From Persicimonas caeni (GTDB lineage Bacteria; Myxococcota_A; Bradymonadia; Bradymonadales; Bradymonadaceae): a DNA stretch of 64,000 nucleotides. The notes beneath the pieces were generated by a model that worked only from the letters and a program-made list of their open reading frames with translations, did no database searches and was not told where the DNA came from. Where the stretch lies: positions 248,001 through 312,000 of the forward strand of contig NZ_CP041186.1 of the NCBI RefSeq assembly GCF_006517175.1, in the 5' to 3' direction. Positions 43,867 through 51,628 of the stretch are shown in pieces. Position 1 is the stretch's first letter. Every line of letters starts with the position of its first letter. A program made the translations under genes and the position numbers.

Positions 43867-43932
43867 GGCTCTAGGCGCACCTCGAAGACCATCGAAGCTA
43901 GCTCATCCGTCCTCCCTTGTCTGACGAACACC

Positions 43933-44607
43933 ATGGACCACGAACAGACCAAAGAGCCCGTCCACCGCGACGATCGACTCGTCTTTCGCGTGGAGGGCAA
44001 TCAGAACGTCACCGGCATCGTGATCATTCTTGTGGGCTTCTTTTTCATCGCCTTCGCCGCCCTCTTCTGGGTCGGCGGCGATGCGACCTCCTGGGGGCTG
44101 TGGACAGTCGGCGGCTTGGGAGTAGCCCTCGTCGTCGCTGGGGTTTTCTTGTCGGGCCGGTCGGCCGAGCACGATTACGTCGACCTGATCAACCGGCGAC
44201 TCGAAATCGGATCACAGACGTACCCGCTCGATGATATCGGCCTGGTCGTCCTCACCGATGACCGCGCCAAAGACCGCGCCCCGGGGGCGAGTTCGTATAG
44301 CCCACGATGGTACATTCATGTCGTGCCGAAGCCCGTCGACGTCTCCGTGCTCGGCGAGCACCTGTTCCCCCTCGAGCTGCCCGAGAACACCGCCAAGCGC
44401 CGCGAACTCGTCCACGAAGAGCTCTCGAACCTATGCGGCCACCAGCCCCTTCGAGTTGCTTATGTCCGCAGCGAAAACGCCGCGCGCCGAGCTGCTGAAG
44501 TATTGGCGGCGAGCGCCCACTGTCCGCTACTCGAAACGTCGAGCGCCACCGACGCCTCGGCCCAACTCCACGAACCGACCGAGCCCGCTCGAGTATGGGC
44601 TCATTAA
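43933..44607 (+). CDS. membrane protein with two helices and a soluble domain
   Basis: A 224-aa protein with two adjacent helices (TGIVIILVGFFFIAFAALFWVG and WTVGGLGVALVVAGVFL, about residues 27-75) followed by a soluble beta-rich domain (DYVDLINRRLEIGSQTYPLDDIGLVVL) reminiscent of membrane-linked PH-like domains. It stands alone 66 bp after paralog B. No family assigned with confidence. Confidence 0.62.
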   Translation: MDHEQTKEPVHRDDRLVFRVEGNQNVTGIVIILVGFFFIAFAALFWVGGDATSWGLWTVGGLGVALVVAGVFLSGRSAEHDYVDLINRRLEIGSQTYPLDDIGLVVLTDDRAKDRAPGASSYSPRWYIHVVPKPVDVSVLGEHLFPLELPENTAKRRELVHEELSNLCGHQPLRVAYVRSENAARRAAEVLAASAHCPLLETSSATDASAQLHEPTEPARVWAH

Positions 44608-44690
44608 CCGTCTGACAACGCCGGCAACCCCACCGTAAGATCGAGATCATGAACAGACTCTCTGCCCCCGCCCTGCCCCACAGACGTGAG

Positions 44691-44703
44691 GGTGTCAGAC
44701 ACC
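44691..44703. repeat. GGTGTC-A-GACACC palindrome
   Basis: A perfect 6-bp inverted repeat around one base, in the gap 44608-44894, followed by ATGTAAACAACG. The GTGTCAGACAC core resembles palindromes I associate with RAYT/REP-type repeats in proteobacteria, but one copy is not enough to say. The rest of this gap holds the 18-bp repeat at 44768-44785 and no other clear feature. Confidence 0.35.
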
Positions 44704-44767
44704 ATGTAAACAACGTTGATCCTGCTGCTCGACCCGGGCTCTCTCGGTGCCCTGCGCGCCCTTCATG

Positions 44768-44785
44768 GTCAATTCGTCTATACCC
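44768..44785 (+). repeat. 18-bp direct repeat, left copy, flanking exporter module
   Basis: GTCAATTCGTCTATACCC occurs here and again at 51496-51513 in the same orientation. CACACG follows a few bases later in both. The pair brackets the exporter genes and the three micro-peptide genes. It may be an att-like or recombination repeat, or a shared regulatory site. Confidence 0.7.
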
Positions 44786-44894
44786 TGAGCCACACGTACG
44801 CTAGCGCATGGCCAGCCCCCACAGCAGGTTGAGCCCTTGACTCCCTTCTTGGTACGCTCCCGCAGATTTCTGGCGAAGACATGGAGTCATAAGT

Positions 44895-46058
44895 TTGATC
44901 TTTTCACGCACCACGCGAGCCATCGAGGCTGACCTTCACGGCGCCTCGAAATATTGGCTGGTCTGCCTGGTACTGATGTGCGGGGCGGTGGGTTGGTGGG
45001 GCGTGGGTGCGCGCGTGTCGGTGTGGGAGACGAGCGATGCCGCCCGCGTCGAACTCGTTCACGGCCCCACCGTCGTGCAGGCGCCGGAGGCTGGACGGCT
45101 TTCGATGTTCGAGATGCAGGTTGGGAAGCGCGTCGCGCAAGGCGACGCGCTGGCGTCGCTCGAGGTGGAACAGCAACGGTTGCACGGCGAGCGCGTGCGG
45201 GCATCCATCGCGGCGGCGCGCGCTCAAATCGAGGCCGTCGATGCCGAAATCGCCGCGCTCGATGAGCTTCTCTCCGGTGGGGCCGAGGCTGCGCAGGCGC
45301 GCGCCCGGGTCGTACAGAGCCAACTAAAACGCGCGGAGCTGGCCGTTGAATTTGCCGAGCGTGAAACGGCACGCGTCAGGCAGTTGCAGAAAAGCGGCGT
45401 CTCCGCGCCGGTCGAGCTCGATGAGCAAGAGGCGGCGCTCGCCCGGGCGCGAACCGAGCGTGAAGAGCTCGCCCGCGCGCTGCACAGCCGCCGCTGGGAT
45501 GCCAGCGCCACGCGCGCCGAGTTGCGCGCGCGTCGAGAGCGTGGACGCCGGGAGCGCGCCGAACTGCGGGGAACGCTGGGCGAGCTGGAGGGCAAGATGG
45601 CTGAGCTCGACTACGAAATCGAGCGGCACACGATTCGCGCGCCGATCACCGGGCGCCTCGGCGAGGTGCGCGAGTTGCATGTCGGCGCGGTCGTCTCGCG
45701 CGCCCAACAGTTGGGGACCATCGTGGGCGACGGCGAACTTCACGCCGTCGCTTTTTTCGAGCCCTCCCAAGTCCTCGGGCGACTCGAGGCAGGCAAGACG
45801 GCTCGCGTCGAATTGCATGGATTTCCCTGGCCCGAATTTCCCGTCTTGCGCGCCCGAGTCACGCAAGTGGCGGCCGCAGCCGACAACCGAGACCGCACCC
45901 GCGTCGAACTCGCGCTCATCGACCCTCCTTCCTCCCTCCCCCTTCGCCACGGGCAGCCGGCTCGCATCGAAGTACGCGTCCGCGAACAGTCTCCTCTCGA
46001 CTTGTTGCTGCGTAGCATTGGGATGCACTTGCGGGGCGTCTCCGCGGTAGCACAGTGA
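44895..46058 (+). CDS. HlyD-family membrane fusion protein (periplasmic adaptor)
   Basis: A 387-aa adaptor. One N-terminal membrane helix (about residues 20-37) is followed by a lipoyl/barrel-sandwich half (VVQAPEAGRLSMFEMQVGKRVAQGDALASLE), a long Arg/Glu/Ala coiled-coil hairpin (about 95-235), the second lipoyl half (TIRAPITGRLGEVRELHVGAVV) and a beta-barrel (about 280-370). The start is TTG 44895 with GGAG upstream. It couples inner-membrane ABC exporters to an outer-membrane channel; no TolC gene is in the window. Its stop overlaps the next ATG (TGATG at 46056-46060), so it is the first gene of the export operon. Confidence 0.88.
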   Translation: MIFSRTTRAIEADLHGASKYWLVCLVLMCGAVGWWGVGARVSVWETSDAARVELVHGPTVVQAPEAGRLSMFEMQVGKRVAQGDALASLEVEQQRLHGERVRASIAAARAQIEAVDAEIAALDELLSGGAEAAQARARVVQSQLKRAELAVEFAERETARVRQLQKSGVSAPVELDEQEAALARARTEREELARALHSRRWDASATRAELRARRERGRRERAELRGTLGELEGKMAELDYEIERHTIRAPITGRLGEVRELHVGAVVSRAQQLGTIVGDGELHAVAFFEPSQVLGRLEAGKTARVELHGFPWPEFPVLRARVTQVAAAADNRDRTRVELALIDPPSSLPLRHGQPARIEVRVREQSPLDLLLRSIGMHLRGVSAVAQ

Positions 46059-48736
46059 TGCCCTCTCCGACTCACAAGACTCGCTTCTTTGTACCGGAGG
46101 TCATCCAGACCTCCGCGATGGACTGCGGACCTGCCGCGCTCAAGGCGCTGTTGGAGGGCCACGGCATCCTCGTTGACTACGAGAAGCTGCGCAGCGCCTG
46201 TCAGACCGATGTCGACGGGACATCCATCGACAGCCTCGAAGAGTTGGCCGTGACGCTCGGGCTGGACGCCGAGCAGGTGATCGTGCCCGTCGACCACGTC
46301 TTGCTCGACGGTCACCAGGCGCTTCCTGCAATTGCGGTCGTCACCCTACCGAGTGGGGACACCCACTTCGTCATCGCCTGGAGAAAGCAGCTCGGCAGGG
46401 TTCAGATGATGGACCCCGCCTCGGGGCGCCAGTGGGTGCGGCCCGAGGTCTTCGAGCGCCAATTATATGTGCACACGATGGCCGTTGATCCCGCCGCCTG
46501 GCGAGATTGGGCGGGGAGCGACGACTTTTTGGACCCGTTGCATTCGCGCATGAGCGCGTTGGGCATTCCGTCCGACACGGCCGCCGCATTGCAGGCGTGG
46601 GCGCTAGAGTCGCCGGGTTGGCAGCGGCTGGCTGGCCTCGATGCCGCCGTCCGCTTTGCCGCGAAGCTCGCCGAGAGTTCTCGCCTCAGCGGCCAGGATA
46701 ATTCGAAATTGGTGGAGGTGATGGCGGGACGCTCTGATGAGGCGGGCGCCTCCCCCGAGGAGTTGATCCCGTCGGCCTATTGGACCGCCCAAGCAGCGCC
46801 AGACGACCCGGACCTGATCCTGGTGACCGGAGCGGTGCTGGTGAAGGTCAACGGGGTCAGGACCGCAGAGTCCGAGCCGCTCGACGACGAGGCCTCCACC
46901 GCACTCGCCGACGTGCTCGAAACCGGCGAACGCGGCGTCCTCCTGCGCCTCTGGCAGATACTCGGCCGAGGGCGCTGGACTTATTTGGTGGCGGCGATGC
47001 TGGCGGTCGTTGCGCTCGCCGCCGGCACGGTCGCCGAGGCGATGGCCTTCCGTGGCATCTTCGCGGCCATGGAGCGCCTCGATGTGATGGAGCAACGTCT
47101 CGGATTGGTCGCGGTGATGTCCGCGCTCTTTGTGATTCTCCTTGGACTCGAGCTTAGCCTCACCGGGCTCCTGTTGCGCGTGGGCCGCCGCCTCGAAGTC
47201 ACCTTGCGCCAAGCCTTCTTCGAGAAGTTGCCGCGCCTCGGCGACCATTATTTTCGCAGCCGGCCGGGGTCCGACCTCGCCGAGCGCGCACATAGCTTGT
47301 ACGCCATTCGCCACCTCCCGGAAGTCTTGGGACATCTCGGACTGGCCGTTGTGGAGCTGGTCATGACGGTCGCTGCGATCTGTTGGCTCTATCCTGCCGG
47401 TTGGCTCCCGGCCGTGCTTGCGGGGTTGGCCGCGATGGTCATCCCGCTGGTGATGCGGCCATGGCTAACCGAGCTCGATTTGCGTCGGCAGGTCCACGAG
47501 GGCGCGATGTCCGGCTTTTATCTCGACGCGACCCGCGGGCTTCTGCCCATCCGGGCCCATGGCGCGCGCCGCAACGTCCAGCGCGAGCACGAGAGCCTCG
47601 CATCCGAGTGGGGACGCGCGGTGCTCGCCTATGTGCGCGGGCTTGTCGGCTTTGAGTTGGCAAGCAACCTGCTCATCACCGGGCTGATCGTCTGGCTGGT
47701 GCTCGACTTCGCCTTACAGCCCGAACAGCCGGTCGGCGTTCTCGTGGTGGCCTATTGGAGCCTGAAGCTACCGATGCTCGCCCGGCAATTGGGCCAAATG
47801 GTGCGCACCTATCCTGCGCTGCGCAATACCGCCAGCCGTCTACTCGAACCGCTCGGCGCCCGAGATGTCCACCCGCCGCTGGATGCCCTCAAAGCGTCCG
47901 CGAAGTCCGACGCCAATTTCGCATGGGGCCTCGAATTCGACGACGTCTCCGTACGCGCCGCCGGCCGCACCATTCTCGAGGATATCAACGTCGAGATCGG
48001 CGCCGGCGAGCATGTCGCGCTCGTGGGTCCGTCGGGAGCGGGCAAATCGAGCTTTCTGGGGCTGATGCTCGGCTGGTACGCCCCCGCGAAGGGCCGCGTA
48101 CTGGTCGACGGCGAAGAGCTCGACCACGCTCGGCTAGTCCGTCTGCGCCACCAAATCGCCTGGCTCGACCCCGACGCGCACCTGTGGAATCGCTCCCTGT
48201 GGGATAATATTCGCTACGGCTGCTCCCCCGATGAGCAGCCGCTCGGCATGGACCAAACCTTGGCGGCGGCTCGGCTCGAGGAGGTCGTCGAGCGGCTCCC
48301 GGAGGGGCTGAGCAGTTGGGTCGGCGAGGAAGGCGGGGTGCTCTCGGGCGGCGAGGGGCAACGGGTACGCCTGGCGCGCGCGCTGCAACGCCAACGCCCG
48401 CCGCTGGCCCTTTGTGACGAGGCGTTTCGCGGCATCGATGGCCAAACGCGCCGCCAACTCCTCGGCGAGCTTCGCGCCTATTGGGCCGACTCGACGCTGC
48501 TCTTCGTCAGCCACGATGTCGAGCACACCCTCGCGTTCGACCGAGTGTTGGTCTTCTTCGACGGCCAGATCATCGAGGATGGTGACCCCGACGCGTTGGC
48601 CGCCCAGGAAGGAACCATTTATGCCAAATTGCTCGAGCGCGAACGCCAGGTAAAAGCGCGCCTTCTCGGGGAGGATGAGGAGGGCTGGACGCCGGTCGAA
48701 TTGACCGACGGCTCCATCCGAGGAGGCTCGGCATGA
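46058..48736 (+). CDS. C39-peptidase ABC exporter (peptide processing and secretion)
   Basis: An 892-aa PCAT-type transporter. The N-terminal C39 protease is complete: VIQTSAMDCGPAALKALL gives oxyanion Gln17 and catalytic Cys23, THFVIAWR gives His103, and MMDPASG gives Asp119. A roughly 150-residue linker with no known domain follows, then six membrane helices (about 310-580). The ATPase (about 620-850) has Walker A GPSGAGKS, signature LSGGEGQRVRLARAL and Walker B LALCDEAF. C39 transporters cut leader peptides, usually after a double glycine, and export the product. Start is ATG 46058 (TGATG overlap); GTG 46055 is the alternative. The likely cargo is the micro-peptides at 50944-51373. Confidence 0.92.
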   Translation: MPSPTHKTRFFVPEVIQTSAMDCGPAALKALLEGHGILVDYEKLRSACQTDVDGTSIDSLEELAVTLGLDAEQVIVPVDHVLLDGHQALPAIAVVTLPSGDTHFVIAWRKQLGRVQMMDPASGRQWVRPEVFERQLYVHTMAVDPAAWRDWAGSDDFLDPLHSRMSALGIPSDTAAALQAWALESPGWQRLAGLDAAVRFAAKLAESSRLSGQDNSKLVEVMAGRSDEAGASPEELIPSAYWTAQAAPDDPDLILVTGAVLVKVNGVRTAESEPLDDEASTALADVLETGERGVLLRLWQILGRGRWTYLVAAMLAVVALAAGTVAEAMAFRGIFAAMERLDVMEQRLGLVAVMSALFVILLGLELSLTGLLLRVGRRLEVTLRQAFFEKLPRLGDHYFRSRPGSDLAERAHSLYAIRHLPEVLGHLGLAVVELVMTVAAICWLYPAGWLPAVLAGLAAMVIPLVMRPWLTELDLRRQVHEGAMSGFYLDATRGLLPIRAHGARRNVQREHESLASEWGRAVLAYVRGLVGFELASNLLITGLIVWLVLDFALQPEQPVGVLVVAYWSLKLPMLARQLGQMVRTYPALRNTASRLLEPLGARDVHPPLDALKASAKSDANFAWGLEFDDVSVRAAGRTILEDINVEIGAGEHVALVGPSGAGKSSFLGLMLGWYAPAKGRVLVDGEELDHARLVRLRHQIAWLDPDAHLWNRSLWDNIRYGCSPDEQPLGMDQTLAAARLEEVVERLPEGLSSWVGEEGGVLSGGEGQRVRLARALQRQRPPLALCDEAFRGIDGQTRRQLLGELRAYWADSTLLFVSHDVEHTLAFDRVLVFFDGQIIEDGDPDALAAQEGTIYAKLLERERQVKARLLGEDEEGWTPVELTDGSIRGGSA

Positions 48737-50868
48737 ACGCGCGCCTGCGAGAGGCCATCTGGCCGACCCATCGCGTCGACGAGGCGCTCGACAGTCTGGG
48801 TCGTCATTTGGGCTGGGTACCTGACCACGCGCCACGCACACAGACCTTCGCTGCCGCGGAAGAAACCGACCGCAATGCCTGGATCGGCTCGATTGGCGAG
48901 CGCCTCGGCTTGGATGTAGAGCCGTGCCAGACCTCGGTGAGCGAGGTCGGCGAGGCGCTGCGCCGTTGCGTGCCTGCGCTGGTCCGGGTTCCCCACGTCG
49001 ATGGGTACTCCGCTGGCGGCTATTTGGCCGTGGTCGGGACCAGCGTGAGGGGGCTGCGCGCTCTCACCATGCGCGGCTCGGTTGTATCGGTGCCGGTGGA
49101 CGCAATAGCCGATGCCCTCGTTAGGCCCCAGGTGCGCGACGACATCCCGGTCTTGCAGCGTGCGCTCGAGTTGACCGAGTTGAGTGGAGCCAAGGTCGAA
49201 CGGCTGGCCCGCGTCATGGCCGAGGAGCAACACGCCTCCGACCTGTTAGAGCTGGGCTGGCTGGTCCGCCCTGCCCTCGGCCAAGCCCCCGCCCGTCACC
49301 TGAGAAGACACGGCGTCTGGGGCCACCTCGCCCAACTTCTGGTCGCCCACGGGTTGGGCTACGCCGGGGTGATTGGGGCGTGGTGGATTCTCGGCCAACA
49401 GGCCCTCGGCGGATCCATTGACGCGGGATGGATGTGGCTATGGGGCTTGATCGTCCTGGCGTTGGTGCCCCTGCGGGTTATGCAGATCTGGGCGCAGGGC
49501 CAACTCGGCGTGGGCGTCGGGTTATACCTGAAACGACGCCTCTTGCTGGGGCTATTGCGCCTCGACCCCGACGAGGTCCGCGAGCGCGGCTCGGGTAGTT
49601 GGCTGAGCCGCGTCATCGAGTCCGAGTCGGTCGAGCAGTCGATTTTGGGCGGCGCGATTACCGCCGTGACAGCGGTCATCGAACTCAGCATGGCCTGCTT
49701 CGTGCTCGGCGCCGGCGCGGGCGGCTGGCCGCACGCCTCGATTACGATCGTCTGGGGCCTGCTGCTCGCCGCGATTGGCTACGCTTACGCCGGCCGGTTG
49801 AAGTCGTGGACGCGCGAGCGGCTCGACTTGACCCGAGAGCTCGTCGAAAGCCTCGCCGGCCAGCGCACGCGCCTCGTCCAGGAGCACCCAAAGCGATGGC
49901 ACATGCGCGAGGACAACCTGCTGCACGCCTATCTCGGTGCCAGCCAATCGGTGGACGACGGCGACCTGAGCTTGGTCGCCGCCGGCGGCCGGGCCTGGTA
50001 CGCCGTCGCTCTCCTCGCGCTCATGCCCTGGCTGGCCGACGCCGGCATCGGCGCGCTGGCCGTCAGCGTCGGCGGGATCTTGCTCGCCGGCGCGGCGTTT
50101 CGAAAGCTCGTCTCTGCAGGCGTCTCCCTGATCGGCTTCTGGGTGGCGTGGGGCGAGGTTAGGGAGCTCTTCGGCGCGGCGGCGAGGCCTCAAACGCAGG
50201 GACTTCTGGAGGCGCGCGTCGCCGCCGGCAGCCAGGCGCGTCGCGCGGACACCCCGCCGACATCCCTCGTGGCGCGAAACCTCTCGTTCTCCTACCCGGG
50301 TTCGCGCCGGCCGGTGCTGACGGGCTGCTCGCTCGAACTGGCGGAGGGAAACCGCTGGGTCATGACCGGTGCATCCGGCGGCGGAAAGTCGACGCTGGCC
50401 AAGATACTCGCCGGCCTGCGACGCCCGGACGCCGGTCTTTTGTTATGGCGGGGCTTCGATCCTTCGGCCGTAGGCGAGGAATTGTGGCGCCGCTACGTGA
50501 CTCTGGTCCCGCAATTCCACGACAACCACGTCATGAGCGCGCCCCTCGGATTCAACCTGTTCATGGGTGGAAATTGGCCGCCCACCCACAAGGAGTGGGC
50601 GCGAGCCCAACAGATCTGCGCCGACCTGGGCCTCGATGCCGTCATCGCCAAGATGCCCGGCGGCTTCCAACAGATGCTCGGCGAGCGCGGCTGGCAACTC
50701 TCCCACGGCGAGCGCAGCCGTCTTTTCGTCGCCCGCGCGCTCATCCAAGCCCCCGACATCTTGATTCTCGACGAGAGCTTCGGCACGCTCGACCCCGCCA
50801 CGATGCGCCGAGCCTTGGACGCCCTCGACCGCCACGCACGCGCGGTCATCCTGATCGCGCATCCTTGA
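48733..50868 (+). CDS. ABC transporter permease-ATPase, partner of the C39 exporter
   Basis: A 711-aa half-transporter overlapping the C39 gene by ATGA. The N-terminal 180 residues are soluble and lack a catalytic Cys, perhaps a degenerate peptidase-like domain. Membrane helices occupy about residues 195-480. The ATPase has Walker A GASGGGKST, a divergent signature LSHGERSRLFVARAL and Walker B ILILDESF, with a short C-terminal end (VILIAHP). It may form a heterodimer with the C39 protein or a second exporter, as in NHLM-type paired transporters. The operon ends 11 bp before the hairpin at 50879. Confidence 0.88.
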   Translation: MNARLREAIWPTHRVDEALDSLGRHLGWVPDHAPRTQTFAAAEETDRNAWIGSIGERLGLDVEPCQTSVSEVGEALRRCVPALVRVPHVDGYSAGGYLAVVGTSVRGLRALTMRGSVVSVPVDAIADALVRPQVRDDIPVLQRALELTELSGAKVERLARVMAEEQHASDLLELGWLVRPALGQAPARHLRRHGVWGHLAQLLVAHGLGYAGVIGAWWILGQQALGGSIDAGWMWLWGLIVLALVPLRVMQIWAQGQLGVGVGLYLKRRLLLGLLRLDPDEVRERGSGSWLSRVIESESVEQSILGGAITAVTAVIELSMACFVLGAGAGGWPHASITIVWGLLLAAIGYAYAGRLKSWTRERLDLTRELVESLAGQRTRLVQEHPKRWHMREDNLLHAYLGASQSVDDGDLSLVAAGGRAWYAVALLALMPWLADAGIGALAVSVGGILLAGAAFRKLVSAGVSLIGFWVAWGEVRELFGAAARPQTQGLLEARVAAGSQARRADTPPTSLVARNLSFSYPGSRRPVLTGCSLELAEGNRWVMTGASGGGKSTLAKILAGLRRPDAGLLLWRGFDPSAVGEELWRRYVTLVPQFHDNHVMSAPLGFNLFMGGNWPPTHKEWARAQQICADLGLDAVIAKMPGGFQQMLGERGWQLSHGERSRLFVARALIQAPDILILDESFGTLDPATMRRALDALDRHARAVILIAHP

Positions 50869-50878
50869 ATTGCCCACA

Positions 50879-50920
50879 AAAAAGCCCCACCAGCCTGCAC
50901 AAAGGCGGACTGGCGGGGCC
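50879..50920 (-). terminator. rho-independent terminator of the micro-peptide array
   Basis: On the minus strand GCCCCGCCAG, a 16-base loop and CTGGTGGGGC form a 10-bp stem with one G-T wobble, followed by TTTTTT. It lies after the last micro-peptide gene and just past the 3' end of the opposing exporter operon, so it may serve both. Confidence 0.75.
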
Positions 50921-50943
50921 TTCTCTGAATCTATTTCGCCGAA

Positions 50944-51018
50944 TTACTCGAACCTCGCGGAATTCCCCGCGCCTTTGCGTCCGATATAACCCGCTTTGAC
51001 ATTCGTCTTCACTTTCAT
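50944..51018 (-). CDS. KTNVKAG micro-peptide 3 (24 aa)
   Basis: Starts MKVKTNVKAG and ends NSARFE, with a basic Gly-rich middle. An AAAGGAGACTCACG ribosome site precedes ATG 51018. The first ten residues match the other two micro-peptides except for V in place of A at position 3, while the rest differs. Conserved start plus variable end, tandem arrangement and the opposing C39 exporter suggest a secreted-peptide precursor. No Cys, so no lanthionine or disulfide chemistry. Not a recognised family. Confidence 0.75.
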   Translation of the reverse strand: MKVKTNVKAGYIGRKGAGNSARFE

Positions 51019-51103
51019 CGTGAGTCTCCTTTGTAGCAAACAGAATCCACCAACCTGCGCAACGGCAGGATTGCGAGGCTTTCCCTGACGCTACTTGGCC
51101 GGC

Positions 51104-51196
51104 TTAGAGCAACTCGGCTCTGGTGCCCGGCTGCGACGCAGTCGATCGGGTTCCGCGTCCAATTGCACCGGCTTTGACATTGGTTTTAGCTTTCAT
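51104..51196 (-). CDS. KTNVKAG micro-peptide 2 (30 aa)
   Basis: Starts MKAKTNVKAG, then AIGRGTRSTASQ, and ends GTRAELL. The ribosome site is AGGAGACTCACG before ATG 51196. It is nearly identical to micro-peptide 1, differing at five positions between residues 11 and 24. A wobble-containing stem-loop (about 51047-51085) lies in its 3' spacer. If the C39 enzyme cuts after the A-G at positions 9-10, a 20-residue basic peptide would be released; that cut site is inferred, not shown. Confidence 0.8.
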   Translation of the reverse strand: MKAKTNVKAGAIGRGTRSTASQPGTRAELL

Positions 51197-51280
51197 CGTG
51201 AGTCTCCTTTTTTGAATAGAGTCCACCAACCGGCGCAAAGGCTGGCTGGCGGGGCTTTCCCTTGGCACCATTTCGCCGAA

Positions 51281-51373
51281 TTACAGCAACTCGGCTCTGG
51301 TGCTCGCCTGCGACGCAGTCGATCGGGTTCCGCTTCCATATGTACCGGCTTTGACATTGGTTTTGGCTTTCAT
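51281..51373 (-). CDS. KTNVKAG micro-peptide 1 (30 aa)
   Basis: First of the array. Starts MKAKTNVKAG, then TYGSGTRSTASQ, and ends STRAELL; ATG 51373 has GAGGAG at good spacing. The same-strand upstream DNA (51374-51628) holds no gene; it includes the inverted repeat CCCTAC...GTAGGG (51431-51454) and the 18-bp repeat at 51496-51513. Expression is probably from a promoter in that gap, independent of the exporter operon on the other strand. Confidence 0.8.
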   Translation of the reverse strand: MKAKTNVKAGTYGSGTRSTASQASTRAELL

Positions 51374-51430
51374 TTCAATTCTCCTCTTACACGTGAATTA
51401 CGCTACGCCCAGTCAGGCGCAACACCAATA

Positions 51431-51454
51431 CCCTACCAGCACTTCGTTGTAGGG
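51431..51454. promoter_or_regulatory. inverted repeat upstream of micro-peptide array
   Basis: CCCTAC and GTAGGG separated by 12 bp, 58 bp upstream of the first micro-peptide start. Possible operator or 5' leader hairpin of the peptide transcript. Confidence 0.35.
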
Positions 51455-51495
51455 CTTCAACAGAAGCCTATCCGCCCCGCCCCCTCTTCGTTAGA

Positions 51496-51513
51496 GTCAA
51501 TTCGTCTATACCC
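51496..51513 (+). repeat. 18-bp direct repeat, right copy, flanking exporter module
   Basis: GTCAATTCGTCTATACCC, the same 18 bases and orientation as 44768-44785. It lies 123 bp beyond the start of the first micro-peptide, so the two copies enclose the whole 6.7-kb module. Confidence 0.7.
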
Positions 51514-51628
51514 ACACGCAGCGAAGCTCGCCCAACAGATCAGCGCCCGGAGATAGGCAAGCGGAGGCGCCGTCGAGCCCAGTTGCTGCGCTCACGACCC
51601 TTTGCCCAGCGGGGACCGATGCACCAAC

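Noticed and set aside
44837-44870. Promoter with TTGACT upstream of the HlyD-like gene
   Set aside because: TTGACT at 44837-44842 has no acceptable -10 box at 16-18 bp.
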